From: Bactrocera neohumeralis
Lineage: Eukaryota; Arthropoda; Insecta; Diptera; Tephritidae
DNA length: 64,000 nt
Assembly (NCBI RefSeq): GCF_024586455.1
Contig: NC_065919.1
Span: 13,556,368-13,620,367 of the forward strand
Direction: 5' to 3'
This document shows positions 47,429 through 57,352 of the stretch, piece after piece. The notes beneath the pieces were generated by a model, which saw nothing but the letters and a program-made list of their open reading frames with translations, had not been told where the DNA came from and did not search any database. Positions within the stretch are counted from its first letter, which is position 1. Every line of letters begins with the position of its first letter. The translations under genes and the position numbers were made by a program.

Positions 47429-49139
47429 ACCCATAAGTAAAAGAGTAGAACCTAAAAATTGCAGAAAGGTGTCCAAAAACTTGAATATTTCAAAAGGCAC
47501 TTTGAATAATTGTTTATATATTATTATTATACATATGAAGAGATTCAATTTTATCTGGATTGAAGTGGATTAAGCTTCGTGATTATCTATCAAAATATAC
47601 AATATTTTGAATATTTTTTTGATATCGCATCGCAACAGTTAAGAAGTTGATGAATGATCATTTCAGAACAAAGTCAGTGGAAATTTCTAGAGAAAAGATA
47701 CTAAAACCAAAACCCACAAGAAACTTGAAAAAATTAAAAAAATCTAAACAATGGATTAGTAAAAATAGTTCCGAAAACTATTAAGACGCTAGTCTCTACG
47801 TATGCCTACTATTTTCAAATTTTGAAGGCTTGATAGCGTAAAAGAAGCCCTAATACTTGTACATAGCTGTACGCTGCTGATAAGCGTTAGAACATAATAT
47901 ATACCTACGGTGTGGGCACCTCGTAACAGTGGCCGGTTCCCACAGAAATACTTTTGTTGCTGCATCAGAGCACCGAGTTGATTGTGCTCTGTTCGCCGGA
48001 GTTCACTGAGTGCTATGTAATGATCATGAGCAACAAAAGTTTCCGTGTATGAACACAGCCTAATTAGCGTAGACACGTCTCAAGCAATGACACTAATTTT
48101 GAATACAATGCAACTTATGTAAGAAACAATAACTTTTACTAGAATGCATTTGTTATCACTATTTACTTACATGACATATTGAAGATTGAAGAAGGCGAAG
48201 GCGGAAAAAAACACGAACACAACGCGGGCTTAAGAAGCGCTCTGTTGCTATCGTACATAACACTATATGCGCTTTGTTTTTTTCCGTTTTTGGTTTTGAT
48301 TTATATAAATGGGTATCTCGACAAGCAATGCGTGTTGTCGGAATAATTTTATTGCTGTAGTTATTATCAATGCAGTTTCCGAATATGGCTAAACCATAAG
48401 TTAATTGACTAATAAGTAACTGGTCGGAGGATGATAAGATTACAATTTAGCGAAGTAAGACAAAAATTAAAAATATAACAAAATATAGGGAATGAAAAGT
48501 TGTAGGTCTATTACTGCATACATTTATTTGGTCTGAAAATATTTTTGTAGTTCTGATTAATTAAAAATATTAGGTTATATTCTTCCAAAAATTCGTCTAT
48601 TTTGGTTAATTGGAATTTTATAATTTTCGTTCTCTTGAATTTTCTGTCTGACGCCACTTCAAAAATTAAAGTCTTAAAATGTTCGCAACAAAAATATTGC
48701 CAACGACTTTGGCGCTTAAATTTTACTACTGTTCGGCAATAGTTATTGCCTGTGGAAACACAGCGTTAGTCTTATTTGTTATATACTATGTACATTTAAA
48801 GTTATAGAAATGCATTTGGAAGTGTTTAGTTTTTAAATTGAGAACCGAAGCTGCTGTTGTAGTTGTTGACAGCGGCGTCTACTTAATTTTTGTTTATTGT
48901 AATAAGTGCGGCTGAGTCAAGAGCGTTATAAAGAACGACATTTCAAAAGAGTTTAAGTGAAAGCAAGTGTAACAAAAGGGTTTTAAATAGATAGTGGGTG
49001 AAATTCAGAAAATATAATTTTATTGCAGAAGTAGAAATAATAGAAATTGCTATTCTTAAGAAAAACTCATTAAAAAAATGTCGTTCAAAATACTAAAAAA
49101 TGTTAAAAATATTATACTTAATAAGATAATAACACATAA
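47429..49139. other. Noncoding, nothing recognised
   Basis: AT-rich except for a mixed-composition patch at 47780-48080 that keeps a 95-codon frame open on the minus strand with no recognisable domain. It may be an old repeat fragment. Confidence 0.3.
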
Positions 49140-49440
49140 CATACATTAAAAAAATTGAAAATAAAATATAACAAAATAAAATAAAAAATAATTTAAATTA
49201 AAATAAAAAAAAAAATAAATAAAATAAAAATAAAATAAAATAAAAAACACACATTTTTTTATTTTTCAGGACATTTTTGCAAAACTAAAATGTGTTTTTT
49301 CCAAGAAATGCTTTAAAAGCAATTAAATAACATAAAATAAAAAATATAAAATGAAAATTAATAAAAAAATAAAAATGAATAAAAAAATAAAAATAAATAA
49401 AAATAATAAACAAAAATAATAAAATAAAAAACACTCATAC
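49140..49440. repeat. A/T low-complexity tract
   Basis: AAATAAAATAAAAA-type words like the 30040-32095 tract, with two copies of a similar phrase around ACACTCATACGTTTT / ACACACATTTTTTTA. Confidence 0.6.
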
Positions 49441-50379
49441 GTTTTAATTGTTAATAAATTTTTCAATACTTAAATGTGTTTTATTATTTCAAGAAATCCT
49501 TACTTTTTTTAGTAAAGTAATTTCGAACTTAAAAAAATAAAGTTATTTTCATTAAATAAATTTATCTCTCTGAATATATAAGTTTTTACTGTGAAATAAA
49601 GCAAGATTTTCCGATCTCGTATATATTTGTCCATTAGGCTGCGATCTGCAGTCCTTGACCGTGGCCTGTATTGTGATTGATTGTTTCGCCTCCTCTTTTG
49701 CTAGCTCCTTCTAAACAAAGTTCATATTTAAGCTGTCTCAATCTCATCTGGAAATTGATAATTAAAAAAGATGTCACAAAGGAAAAGTTCGAAAAGTTAA
49801 AAGTGAACGTGAAAAACATTTAGAAACGCGAACGTGCATTAAAAGTAAAATTAAAAAAAATGCCAAATTTAATATAAAGGGCAAATAAACAATAAAAAAT
49901 AATACAAAAATAACACTCACACAGTTGAAATTACAAAGCATTAAAAATTATAGTGAAAAAGTGTTAGAAGAAAAAACAAATTTAGTCAAATTCGGCATAT
50001 TTATGTGGATTTATAAGAAAAATATATTGAAAATAAGTTTAAAGTTTTTGCACTGCTCATGATACGCCCACTTAACGCTTTTCTTCATTTGAAACCATCT
50101 CGCTGCAAAAAATAGGAAAAAGTTCATGTCCTGTAAACTATTTGCGATTTTGTCCAACAGTTTTTGCCATTTCCAAGCAGAAATGTTGTTTCTACTGTTG
50201 TGCATTATGTTAATCACTTGTCTGCCGATACAAAGTTTGCTGTGGTAAATTTATTGATTTAACCTACTATATATAAATTTATAATGCTTATGTTAATGAC
50301 ATTAAGTTGATTTTATACTAATTTGTTAAACAAGAAACAGTTAATTTTTTGGAAATCATTATATCGGACTTAAAATCAG
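49441..50379. other. Noncoding, nothing recognised
   Basis: AT-rich intronic sequence, no feature recognised. Confidence 0.3.
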
Positions 50380-50915
50380 CTGGAAAGTTGAACATTGCTA
50401 TAGGCGGTATATTGAGGCTTAAGGAAGGCCTGGAATAATTCCATTAACTCTTGACCAACCACCAAGGATTGCTAATTTTTTGTGGTAGGAGGAAGCCGCT
50501 GAACTTAACCTACTCATTCACTACTTCATGGGACAAAAGAAGACGACATTTAAGTGTTCTCTATTGTACGGACTGATTAACGCTTAATCTCTTGTAAATG
50601 TCTCAATCTTATCATAATTAACGCTGACGCTACGCTGACAGCTTTCCATTTTACAGAGGACTCGCACAAAAGTGCTTTAAAATTTTCCACCGTGAACTAC
50701 CTCCAAGTGTGGTTTTCAGCTTTTCTCTTATACTTGATAACCGAAGGCTAATGATAGAGTACTTGCTCGGCGTCTTCTATACACTCTGTATACGTCGGAC
50801 AATGCGGACTAAAATCTTGACAATATGTGTACAGCTAGTTTCTAAAGCACTCATGGCCACTGAGTATTTGGGTCAGGTGGAAATCCAGGTCCTACATGAA
50901 TGTGGGCCTTAAACT
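50380..50915 (-). mobile_element. Non-LTR retrotransposon fragment related to 45230-45990
   Basis: Contains CATGGCCACTGAGTATTTGG and GGTCAGGTGGAAATCCAGGT, nearly the same as at 45337-45377, and extends toward what would be the 3' end on the minus strand. Coding frames are destroyed. Confidence 0.55.
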
Positions 50916-51074
50916 GTACTCCACTAGAGATAGTGTAATAGTGTGCTAAGTTTAGACGTCTGCAAAATAATTTTGGATTACCGTAAAGTGAAGTTGTTCA
51001 AAAATAGCAGGGGCTCTAAAGATATCAAATGAAAGTGTAGATCATATGATTCAGGAATGTGTGGGTTCATATCT

Positions 51075-51290
51075 ATAAAGCGCTATTTCAACAATACAAA
51101 AAGGCAGATATTCATGTATTGGGCTTCGAATTGCTTCTGCATCCACCGTATTCTCCAGATTTGGCCCCAGCGACTAATTCCTTTTTTCAGATCTCAAAAG
51201 AATGCTCGCTGGGAATAAATTTTCTTCGGATGAAGAGGAGATTGCTTAAACTGAGGCCTTTTTGAAGTAAAGGACAATTCGTACTACAAA
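51075..51290 (+). mobile_element. mariner transposase C-terminal fragment
   Basis: The + strand frame reads VLGFELLLHPPYSPDLAPAT followed by NSFFQISKECSLG, the mariner 'HPPYSPDLAPSDFFLF' region with the third catalytic residue decayed. Both ends are truncated. The same lineage as the element at 25130-26020 is likely. Confidence 0.75.
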
Positions 51291-51305
51291 AGTGGTAACG
51301 AAAAG

Positions 51306-51415
51306 TTAGAGGTTGTTGTTGTAGAGGCAGAATTATGCGTAGTCGCCAGTCCTATGCCGGATAAAAATTCTGATCTGTTTCGGTTACCTAGACCCAACTG
51401 GCGTGGAGCGATTAG
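51306..51415 (+). repeat. SINE-like or tail repeat, copy 2
   Basis: Begins TTGTTGTTGTAGAGGCAGAA, then CCAGTCCTATGCCGGATAAA, TTCGGTTACCTAGACC and CAACTGGCGTGG. Same order of parts as the reverse complement of 26800-26896. It lies directly after the mariner fragment. Confidence 0.6.
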
Positions 51416-52029
51416 AGGCTCGCTTTAACTAGTGTATCACGCATAAAGGGGAACTATGTTAAATAAAATAACGAATTTTGCCTAAAAAATGTTAAGCTGG
51501 GAACTTTTCAATTGACTTGTTATATGTAAATGATAAGCGATGACTATTCTCTGTGGGCATAAAGCAATCTAATTTGTTTATTTCTCTATGAAAATTTGAT
51601 TTATATATAGACATAATCACTTAGTTATTTGCGTGCCACATTTACTTTAATTCTATAGTTAAGTATTTGTGTGTCTTCGGCTTAATATTAATCACTTTGT
51701 GCTTGATTATTTACTGTTTAATTAAAATTTATTGATTAAATAGTGCTTGCATAATGATTGCCAGGCGCCAAATGTGTAAATACTTATATTGCAAACAGTA
51801 TAAGTATAAATATGATTAATAATCGATATATACAGACATACATTTGTTATTTGGAATGAAAATGAAGGATTCAATGCAATTTACTTTAATTGGAATATTA
51901 TTTATGAGAGTGATTAAGAGATTATTTAAAAAATAGTAAGCTTTCAGACTGTTCATAATTGTAAAATTATTATTTTATTCTTTATAATCTTTGTCATTCT
52001 AATCAAAGTAATTATAATTTGGCCGGTCA
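51416..52029. other. Noncoding, nothing recognised
   Basis: AT-rich intronic sequence. Confidence 0.3.
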
Positions 52030-52640
52030 GAGGGAATTCGGAGTGCACGATACCTCGATAATCGAAAAAAACTCTCAATATAACCTTGATTTTTGACCTG
52101 CTTTGACGTGGTTTTTGGACTTTGGCTCACCTTTTCCAAGATTTTCCGTCTGTTTCCGGGTTGCAAGTATTGACACTAGACTCATAATAAATAATACGTT
52201 TTATAACATCTTGGTAGTCGGAAAGCATTGTTTCACAGACGTCAACACGAGGCTGCTTTTCGAAAAAATTAGGTGATTTTGGAATTAATCGTGACTTCAC
52301 TCTTCTTAGGCCCAAAAGGACTTTTAAAATGGTTTTCACTGATATTTTCGAAATTTCAACAATGCCGGTGAGATTTTTGACAGTTAATCGTCGATTTTCA
52401 GGCACCAATTCTTTTATTCTATTGACGTGTTGATCATCAGTAGGTGTTGGCCGTCCTGCACGTGGTCAACGCGTTCTCGTGCATCTTGGAATAATTTGTA
52501 CCAATCAAAAACACTTGCTCGCGACTAACAATTATGACGAAGGCCTCTTCAGACATTTTGAACGTTTCGGCGCAGAAATTTGTCTTACTAAGTTTTGCCA
52601 CAGTAGTATTTTACTCGGCCATCTGTTCTTTCCACTCTAG
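52030..52640 (-). mobile_element. Mos1/FLJ37770-like mariner transposase fragment
   Basis: The minus-strand frame 52127-52408 reads MVPENRRLTVKNLTGIVEIS, then VLLGLRRVKSRLIPKSPNFF and CETMLSDYQDVIKRIIYYES, the DNA-binding linker up to the first catalytic region (normally GDES, here YYES). Decayed N-terminal sequence follows toward 52640. The catalytic domain after 52030 is missing. Confidence 0.75.
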
Positions 52641-52938
52641 TTCTATGCAATCTATTCAAATTATAGCAGACACGACAGTTAGTGAAAGCTGAAAATCTCA
52701 CTTAAATTCGTAATTTCCTTTATCACAGCTGGCGAGATAGCCAAAAAAAGTAAAAAACAAAGAAGCCTTTCACACTAATCCAGCTGTCATACGGTGGCTT
52801 TGCAGGGATTAATACCCCTAATAGATATGCTGTACTTAGGTGTATACTTAAGCATTAATTTATATGTATTTTTTCTCACTTATGCACTTAATAACGCTGA
52901 TCTTAATTTTTTGTGTCTCTGCTTATCTGTCATTGCAG

Positions 52939-53053
52939 GTATCGACAGACACGTTTCAGTTCACGGCGTGTGCGGAAACGTGTAATCTTCAAGCATGGCG
53001 AGTGTAATGTGGTTCAAGGCAATGTGGCGAAACGCCGGCGCAGATATCTACAG
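52939..53053 (+). CDS. Irk: Kir channel, coding exon 2
   Basis: Acceptor CATTGCAG ends at 52938; donor GTGGGT starts at 53054. After one base completing the split codon, 38 codons read YRQTRFSSRRVRKRVIFKHG then ECNVVQGNVAKRRRRYLQ. This is the conserved Kir N-terminal strand ('R.v.K.G.CNV....') that packs against the C-terminal domain of the neighbouring subunit, and the basic RRRRYLQ leads straight into the slide helix. The exon ends in phase 0 and joins GAT at 56506. The match to the family is direct and strong. Confidence 0.9.
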
Positions 53054-53280
53054 GTGGGTGCGAGTGAATTGAAATAATAACAAATAAAAAACACAAAAAT
53101 AAACAAAGCAAACAAATCGACAGCCGACAGTTTAGAGTTAGTAAAAAGCGTTTTTTATTTTATTTAAGGTGCAAGGCGAACAAAATTATGTGACTCAGAA
53201 TCTCGAAAAACTTTTATTAAATATAAACTTAACCTAAAATTTCTCGTTTCAAAGAAATTGTTGTTGATTCGATTACAGAT

Positions 53281-53287
53281 ATTTATT
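53281..53287 (-). terminator. Polyadenylation signal of copy B
   Basis: AATAAAT on the minus strand followed by ATCTGTA, about 110 bp after the stop codon and shared with copy A. Confidence 0.5.
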
Positions 53288-53393
53288 CATAACTCATGGT
53301 AGTTCTAAGAATTTCACTTTTACATAGACTAGTTAATTAATTAGTTAGATTTATAAATAGTTTTTGCTTGATTTGGAACACGCCCTCTATCCG

Positions 53394-53780
53394 TCAATTG
53401 CATATTGATCGATTTCGCATACGTCGTGACCACATCTTTCTTACGGCAGATTTGGCCACTTCAGCTAGTTGCCGTCCTTCGAGTGCGGCTGGTAGTGTTG
53501 AACGACGTGCCCGAAACGGTAGGCTGAAAGTTACGAAATCGGAGTCGTCGATGTCGGTGTCTGTGTCCGTGTTGTCATCACTGTCACTGTAAGCAGAATC
53601 GGATTCGGAGTCCGACTCTCTGTTGTTTTCTCTGTCATGAGCCACTGCAGCAGCGGACAGTGCGGCAAGTCTCTGCAATGCCGATGGTTCTCCAGGATTC
53701 GGTGGAGTAACTTCGTACGGTTGAGGTGGTAATATGGCAGCACCAGCTTTGTTGATGACGTTTGTTGCGACTTCAGTCAT
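53394..53780 (-). CDS. Uncharacterised 128-residue acidic/basic protein, copy B
   Basis: Intact 128-codon frame on the strand opposite Irk, nested in its second intron. It equals copy A except for Ser65 (Cys in A), Asp69 (Gly), Thr71 (Ser) and Gln104 (Asn); three of the four changes are in the acidic cluster. Everything else is identical: the N-terminal Pro/Ala part, the FSLPFRARRS segment and the basic C-terminus. The start context is again AAAAATGA. The 3' flank has changed far more than the ORF (for example a different run of bases just after the stop). Function unknown. Expression of both copies would make them paralogues transcribed in opposite directions. Confidence 0.7.
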   Translation of the reverse strand: MTEVATNVINKAGAAILPPQPYEVTPPNPGEPSALQRLAALSAAAVAHDRENNRESDSESDSAYSDSDDNTDTDTDIDDSDFVTFSLPFRARRSTLPAALEGRQLAEVAKSAVRKMWSRRMRNRSICN

Positions 53781-53898
53781 TTTTATTGAGTTTTTATAAG
53801 AAATTAGTTTAAGCTCGAAATTTGTTTAACCACGGAAGAGTTCGTTGTTGATTCTTCTTTGAGTTGCTCACTTGTGTGCTTAGAGACGCGATTGTTTT

Positions 53899-53936
53899 GC
53901 GAATGTGCTGCTTTGCTGAAATTGCCCTAATTTATA
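53899..53936 (-). promoter_or_regulatory. TATA + initiator of the 128-codon gene, copy B
   Basis: On the minus strand TATAAATT starts at 53936 and CACATTCGC has its probable start A at 53904, 32 bp downstream, then 124 bp of leader to the ATG. Layout identical to copy A. Confidence 0.55.
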
Positions 53937-54654
53937 TCGTAAAAAACAGGCAGCGCTACACACTTCTTCTTCTAGCTGTTTTCTGACAATGGAAGGGTCA
54001 AGCACAAAGCAGGTACCACAGTAGGCAGGTATAAAATTCCTTGGAATTCTTGGAGATCTAGATGAGATTGTGTTTAAAAGCGATTGACGACCTTCCATTG
54101 TTATGATATTGTAACCTTTTTTCGACAATGTTTTTGTTTTACATAAGTTTAGTTATTGTTGTGATCTCAAGATTACCGTTTTTAATAGTTGTAGGCGTGG
54201 CGCGTAAATTACGTAAGTTTTTCACGTCACAAGGTTAGTAGAGCACAATGCATTCATTAATTTTGTTGTTGAAATATTTGAAATTGTCATTAAAGTAATC
54301 GTAAATGTTTTCAAAATATTTGGCTTTACTAAGAATTAGCGGAAAAGTAGGTGGGTAGGGTTTATAATATTTACACGAGTTTTCGTTCATTTTGGAATAT
54401 GCCTGGTTATATTGAATGAAATATCATGGGTTATAGTTAGCTATGGAAATTACTGTTTCTTAATAATTGATTACATTGATTAAAACAGAAAACTGTTTAA
54501 TAGTTATAAATTTTTGTCAGCCAGGATCTAATGTTACCAATAGTTATAATTTTAGTAAATTCTGAACTAGTTCATCAAGGTCTTTGAATGGCATTTTCAG
54601 GCAAGAGGATTTTTACTTTTTAATTTCTTGTTTGTGTAATTTCTTATATCTTAG

Positions 54655-55200
54655 CACAACATGTCTGCATTGTTGAACAATATTTCAAAAATAATGAAAG
54701 CTTGAATGCTGATCAAAAATATTCTGAGAGATGAAGCATATTTTCTGGATGGGTTTGTTAAAAGCCGAAATCGCTGTTCTGAGAACCCACTTGCATTCAC
54801 AACTTGCCACAGTTTGGTTTGGATTTTGGCTGGAAGCATACTTGGACCATAGTTTTTGGAAAATTAAGTTACACCAACTTTGCCGATATTGTATGATATT
54901 GATATGGCGAATAAGTGGTTTCAACAAGACGGTGCCACATATCATACAGTCTTTGAAACACTTCAATTTCATGCAGACATTTCGAGATTGTGTACTCTCC
55001 CAATTTGGTTATCAGCATTCGCTCTCTAGATAGTAGTCTGATTTGACACCATGAGATTTATTCTTATGGGCTATTTAAAATTACAGTTCTATTGCAACAA
55101 GCTCACAACCACGCTTGCTTCATTAATGAAATTCAGCCACATTTGTGCCGAGTAGGCATACAAATTTTCTACAAACGATTGCGTATGTCTATAGAAAGCC
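54655..55200 (+). mobile_element. Tc1/mariner-like transposase fragment in cassette B
   Basis: The + strand frames give RDEAYF near 54728, WFGFWLEAYLDHSFWK, then ANKWFQQDGATYHTVFETLQ with the second catalytic aspartate intact, and INEIQPHLCRVGIQIFYKRL at the C-terminal side. Frameshifts and stops separate them. It is the homologue of 35380-35830 and extends further toward the 3' end of the element. Confidence 0.75.
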
Positions 55201-55745
55201 GCGAAGCTATTTATCTCATGAGTTATTTAATAAATAACTCTATCCTTTCGTTTATCTATTACTTTGTGTTAAAACAAACAAATACAATCGGAAGAATGAA
55301 AAGTGTGTGTTGCATATTTTATACCTACCAATCTTACGTTAATTTTGAGACACCTTTTATATCAGACTCTTCTCTATTCTGAAAACTGTTCAAAAATATC
55401 CACTAAAAGTGCAATGACTCACTAAGTATATTTATAATACAGAACCAGGAAACTTCACGATAAAGTTTAAAGTCGATAATACTATATACAAGTATTATAT
55501 AAAATCGGTCCGCTGATTACAGTAGCTTCGGTCATTTTGTCATTCTAGCAGACTATGTCGGTCAGTGTGTGAGTTATCTTCATAAAACGGCGTGGAAACA
55601 TGTTCTCAAGTGTTTTTGAGTAAACTCAAAAGTGAATGCAAGCAGTTTAGAGCTTCCCTTCGTTTTCCGATTTTCCAGCTGACTTTGAATCCATTATAGT
55701 GATTTCCTATTTTACTCCTTACTTTAAACCGTTTATGTTGTCATG
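55201..55745. other. Noncoding, nothing recognised
   Basis: AT-rich intronic sequence, no feature recognised. Confidence 0.3.
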
Positions 55746-55749
55746 TGAT

Positions 55750-56335
55750 TAGTCAAAATGTGTGATTCTTTAATAAAACAAAGTGGATACGAGAGATCGT
55801 CGCAGACATGGTTCCCTCTGGACGATCTTCGACCTCTTCAGCTGATGAAAATATTAAAAACGTGAAGTATATGGTGTTTGAAAATCATTAGGAAAGTGTT
55901 AGATAGATGTTAGGGGAGCTTAACACCTCTCAGAAGTCCGTGCGAATGATTTTGTTGGATATTTTGGGTATGAAACGCGTTCCTGCTTGACTTGTCCCGA
56001 TAAAGCTGAATTGTTTTCAAAAAGAGTACCGTAAACAGCTCTCTTTGGACACGCTGGATCGTGGGAATGCCGATTCCATATTCATGGAGAACATTTTAAC
56101 TGCCAATGAGACATGAGTTTATGAGTTTGACATGCAAATAAGTCAACAGTTATCGGAATGGAATCCGTTTCCAGTCGATCGAAGGGTTAAAACAAAATTC
56201 GCAGAAGTAGCTGAAGGCCATCCCAAAAAGTGCTTATGAAAAGAGGACTGGAAAACTCCTTGGCATAAGTGTATTACAATTGGTGGGGATTTCTTTGAAG
56301 GCGTAAAAATAATTATTGGTGAAGAATTAAATATT
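55750..56335 (+). mobile_element. Mos1/FLJ37770-like mariner transposase, internal fragment
   Basis: The + strand translation reads PSGRSSTSSADENIKNVKYM, then ILLDILGMKRVPA and NCFQKEYRKQLSLDTLDRGN, ILTANET for the first catalytic region, then jumps to the C-terminal end (WHKCITIGGDFFEGVKI). The central catalytic part is deleted and stops are frequent. Closely related to the copy at 63549-64000. Confidence 0.75.
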
Positions 56336-56505
56336 TTATGTTTACAATTTCCGGGTACATTTCTGTCACAATGAATATCTAATTTGAGTTTATTAGGTTG
56401 ATTTAAAATTAAAACGCTATCTTAATCCTTTATATGTATGTTGCTTTTATCCCAAAAAATAATTTCGCTGACAAAATTAATATTTCTTATTTCCTCTACC
56501 TTCAG

Positions 56506-57036
56506 GATATCTTCACCACCCTGGTCGATGCACAATGGCGTTGGACAATGCTCGTATTCGCGCTCAGTTTTCTCATCTCGTGGGCGCTGTTCGCGTTCGT
56601 TTGGTGGGTGATCGCATATGCGCATGGCGATTTCGAATATATTTACAATCGTGATTTCTTTCCCGAACGCAATGTGAATGTAACGCATCGCATGTGTGTA
56701 ACGGAGGTGCGCAGCTTTGTCTCGGCCTTTCTGTATTCGGTGGAAACACAAACGACAATAGGCTATGGCAATCGCTTCGTAACGGAGGAGTGTCCCGAGG
56801 CGATATTCATAATGTGTTTGCAGTGTATTTTGGGTGTTTTCATACAAGCATTTATGGTTGGTATTGTGTTTGCGAAGTTGTCGCGTCCCAAGAAACGCGC
56901 ACAAACGTTGCTCTTCTCGCGAAATGCTGTGATTTGTCATCGGGATGGGGTGCCATGTCTGATGTTCCGGGTGGGTGATATGCGAAAGAGTCATATTATT
57001 GAGGCGCACGTGCGCGCGCAGATCATAAGAAAGAAG
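56506..57036 (+). CDS. Irk: Kir channel, coding exon 3 (membrane and pore)
   Basis: 177 codons, residues 71-247 of the 559-residue form. DIFTTLVDAQWRW (slide helix) precedes M1 at about 84-108. C134 and C166 are the conserved extracellular disulfide pair, N128-V-T is a possible glycosylation site, and the pore helix leads to the selectivity filter TTIGYG (153-158). M2 runs at about 168-192 and is followed by PKKR (198-201), the PIP2-binding motif. The cytoplasmic domain then begins (TLLFSRNAVICHRDG, VGDMRKSHIIEAHVRAQII). The M2 site that is Asp in strong rectifiers and Asn in weak ones is Gln184 here. Acceptor TTCAG ends at 56505; the donor is a weak GTTGGT at 57037. Phase 0 at both ends. The alignment with vertebrate Kir channels is nearly gap-free. 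Confidence 0.97.
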
Positions 57037-57095
57037 GTTGGTATGCAAACTATCATGCTGGTAACACTGTATATAATGATTGCTTCTTTTTATAG
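57037..57095 (+). other. Irk intron 3 (59 bp)
   Basis: A minimal fly-type intron, GTTGGT to TTTTATAG. The boundary is fixed by family alignment (AQIIRKK followed by ITKEGE, without gap). The GTATGC four bases further would shift the frame. Confidence 0.85.
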
Positions 57096-57285
57096 ATTAC
57101 TAAAGAGGGCGAAATATTACCGTTCTATCAGCAAGAGCTGACAGTCGGCGCAGATGGTGGCGAAGATCGGCTAATGTTCATTTGGCCGACAACGATCGTG
57201 CACAAAATCGATCGCAACAGTCCGTTGTATATGCTTTCGGCGTCGGACATGTTGAAGGAACGCTTTGAGGTTGTTTGTATGTTGG
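57096..57285 (+). CDS. Irk: Kir channel, coding exon 4 (cytoplasmic domain)
   Basis: 63 codons plus one base (residues 248-310). ITKEGEILPFYQQELTVG keeps the acidic EGE at the position of the cytoplasmic rectification glutamate of Kir2.1. RLMFIWPTTIVHKIDRNSPL then YMLSASDML is the conserved beta-sandwich of the intracellular pore. It ends in phase 1 at donor GTGAGT (57286). Confidence 0.95.
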
Positions 57286-57352
57286 GTGAGTACTAAACGT
57301 GGTTTCAAATAACGAAGTTGCATTTAAGCTCATATAATATTTGGTTTTGTAG

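Larger units (their letters stand above)
33552..52938 (+). other. Irk intron 1 (19.4 kb)
   Basis: Bounded by GTACAT at 33552 and CATTGCAG ending at 52938. It contains the + strand copy of the duplicated 128-codon gene, many transposon fragments and two AT-rich tandem arrays, listed separately. Confidence 0.55.
53225..55175 (-). repeat. Cassette B of the 2-kb inverted duplication
   Basis: Reverse-complement partner of 35350-37345, about 16 kb away in Irk intron 2. It carries the same parts in the same order: transposase fragment, unique leader, TATA, ORF and polyadenylation signal. The copies have acquired small indels in all noncoding parts, so the duplication is not recent. Confidence 0.85.
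53054..56505 (+). other. Irk intron 2 (3.45 kb)
   Basis: From GTGGGT at 53054 to TACCTTCAG at 56505. It is filled by cassette B of the inverted duplication and by a mariner fragment. Confidence 0.8.

Noticed and set aside
53880..54128. 82-codon minus-strand frame upstream of the 128-codon gene in cassette B
   Set aside because: The homologous part of cassette A has stops and a different reading in the same frame (for example TAG after TTGCGC), and the frame covers the TATA box and start site. It is promoter sequence, not coding.
57041..57046. Alternative donor GTATGC for Irk intron 3
   Set aside because: A better-looking donor, but it would add four bases and break the frame; GTTGGT at 57037 gives a gap-free match to the Kir family.
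56422..57048. 208-codon minus-strand open frame opposite the channel exon
   Set aside because: It is the antisense shadow of Irk exon 3, whose + strand product matches the Kir family along its whole length.
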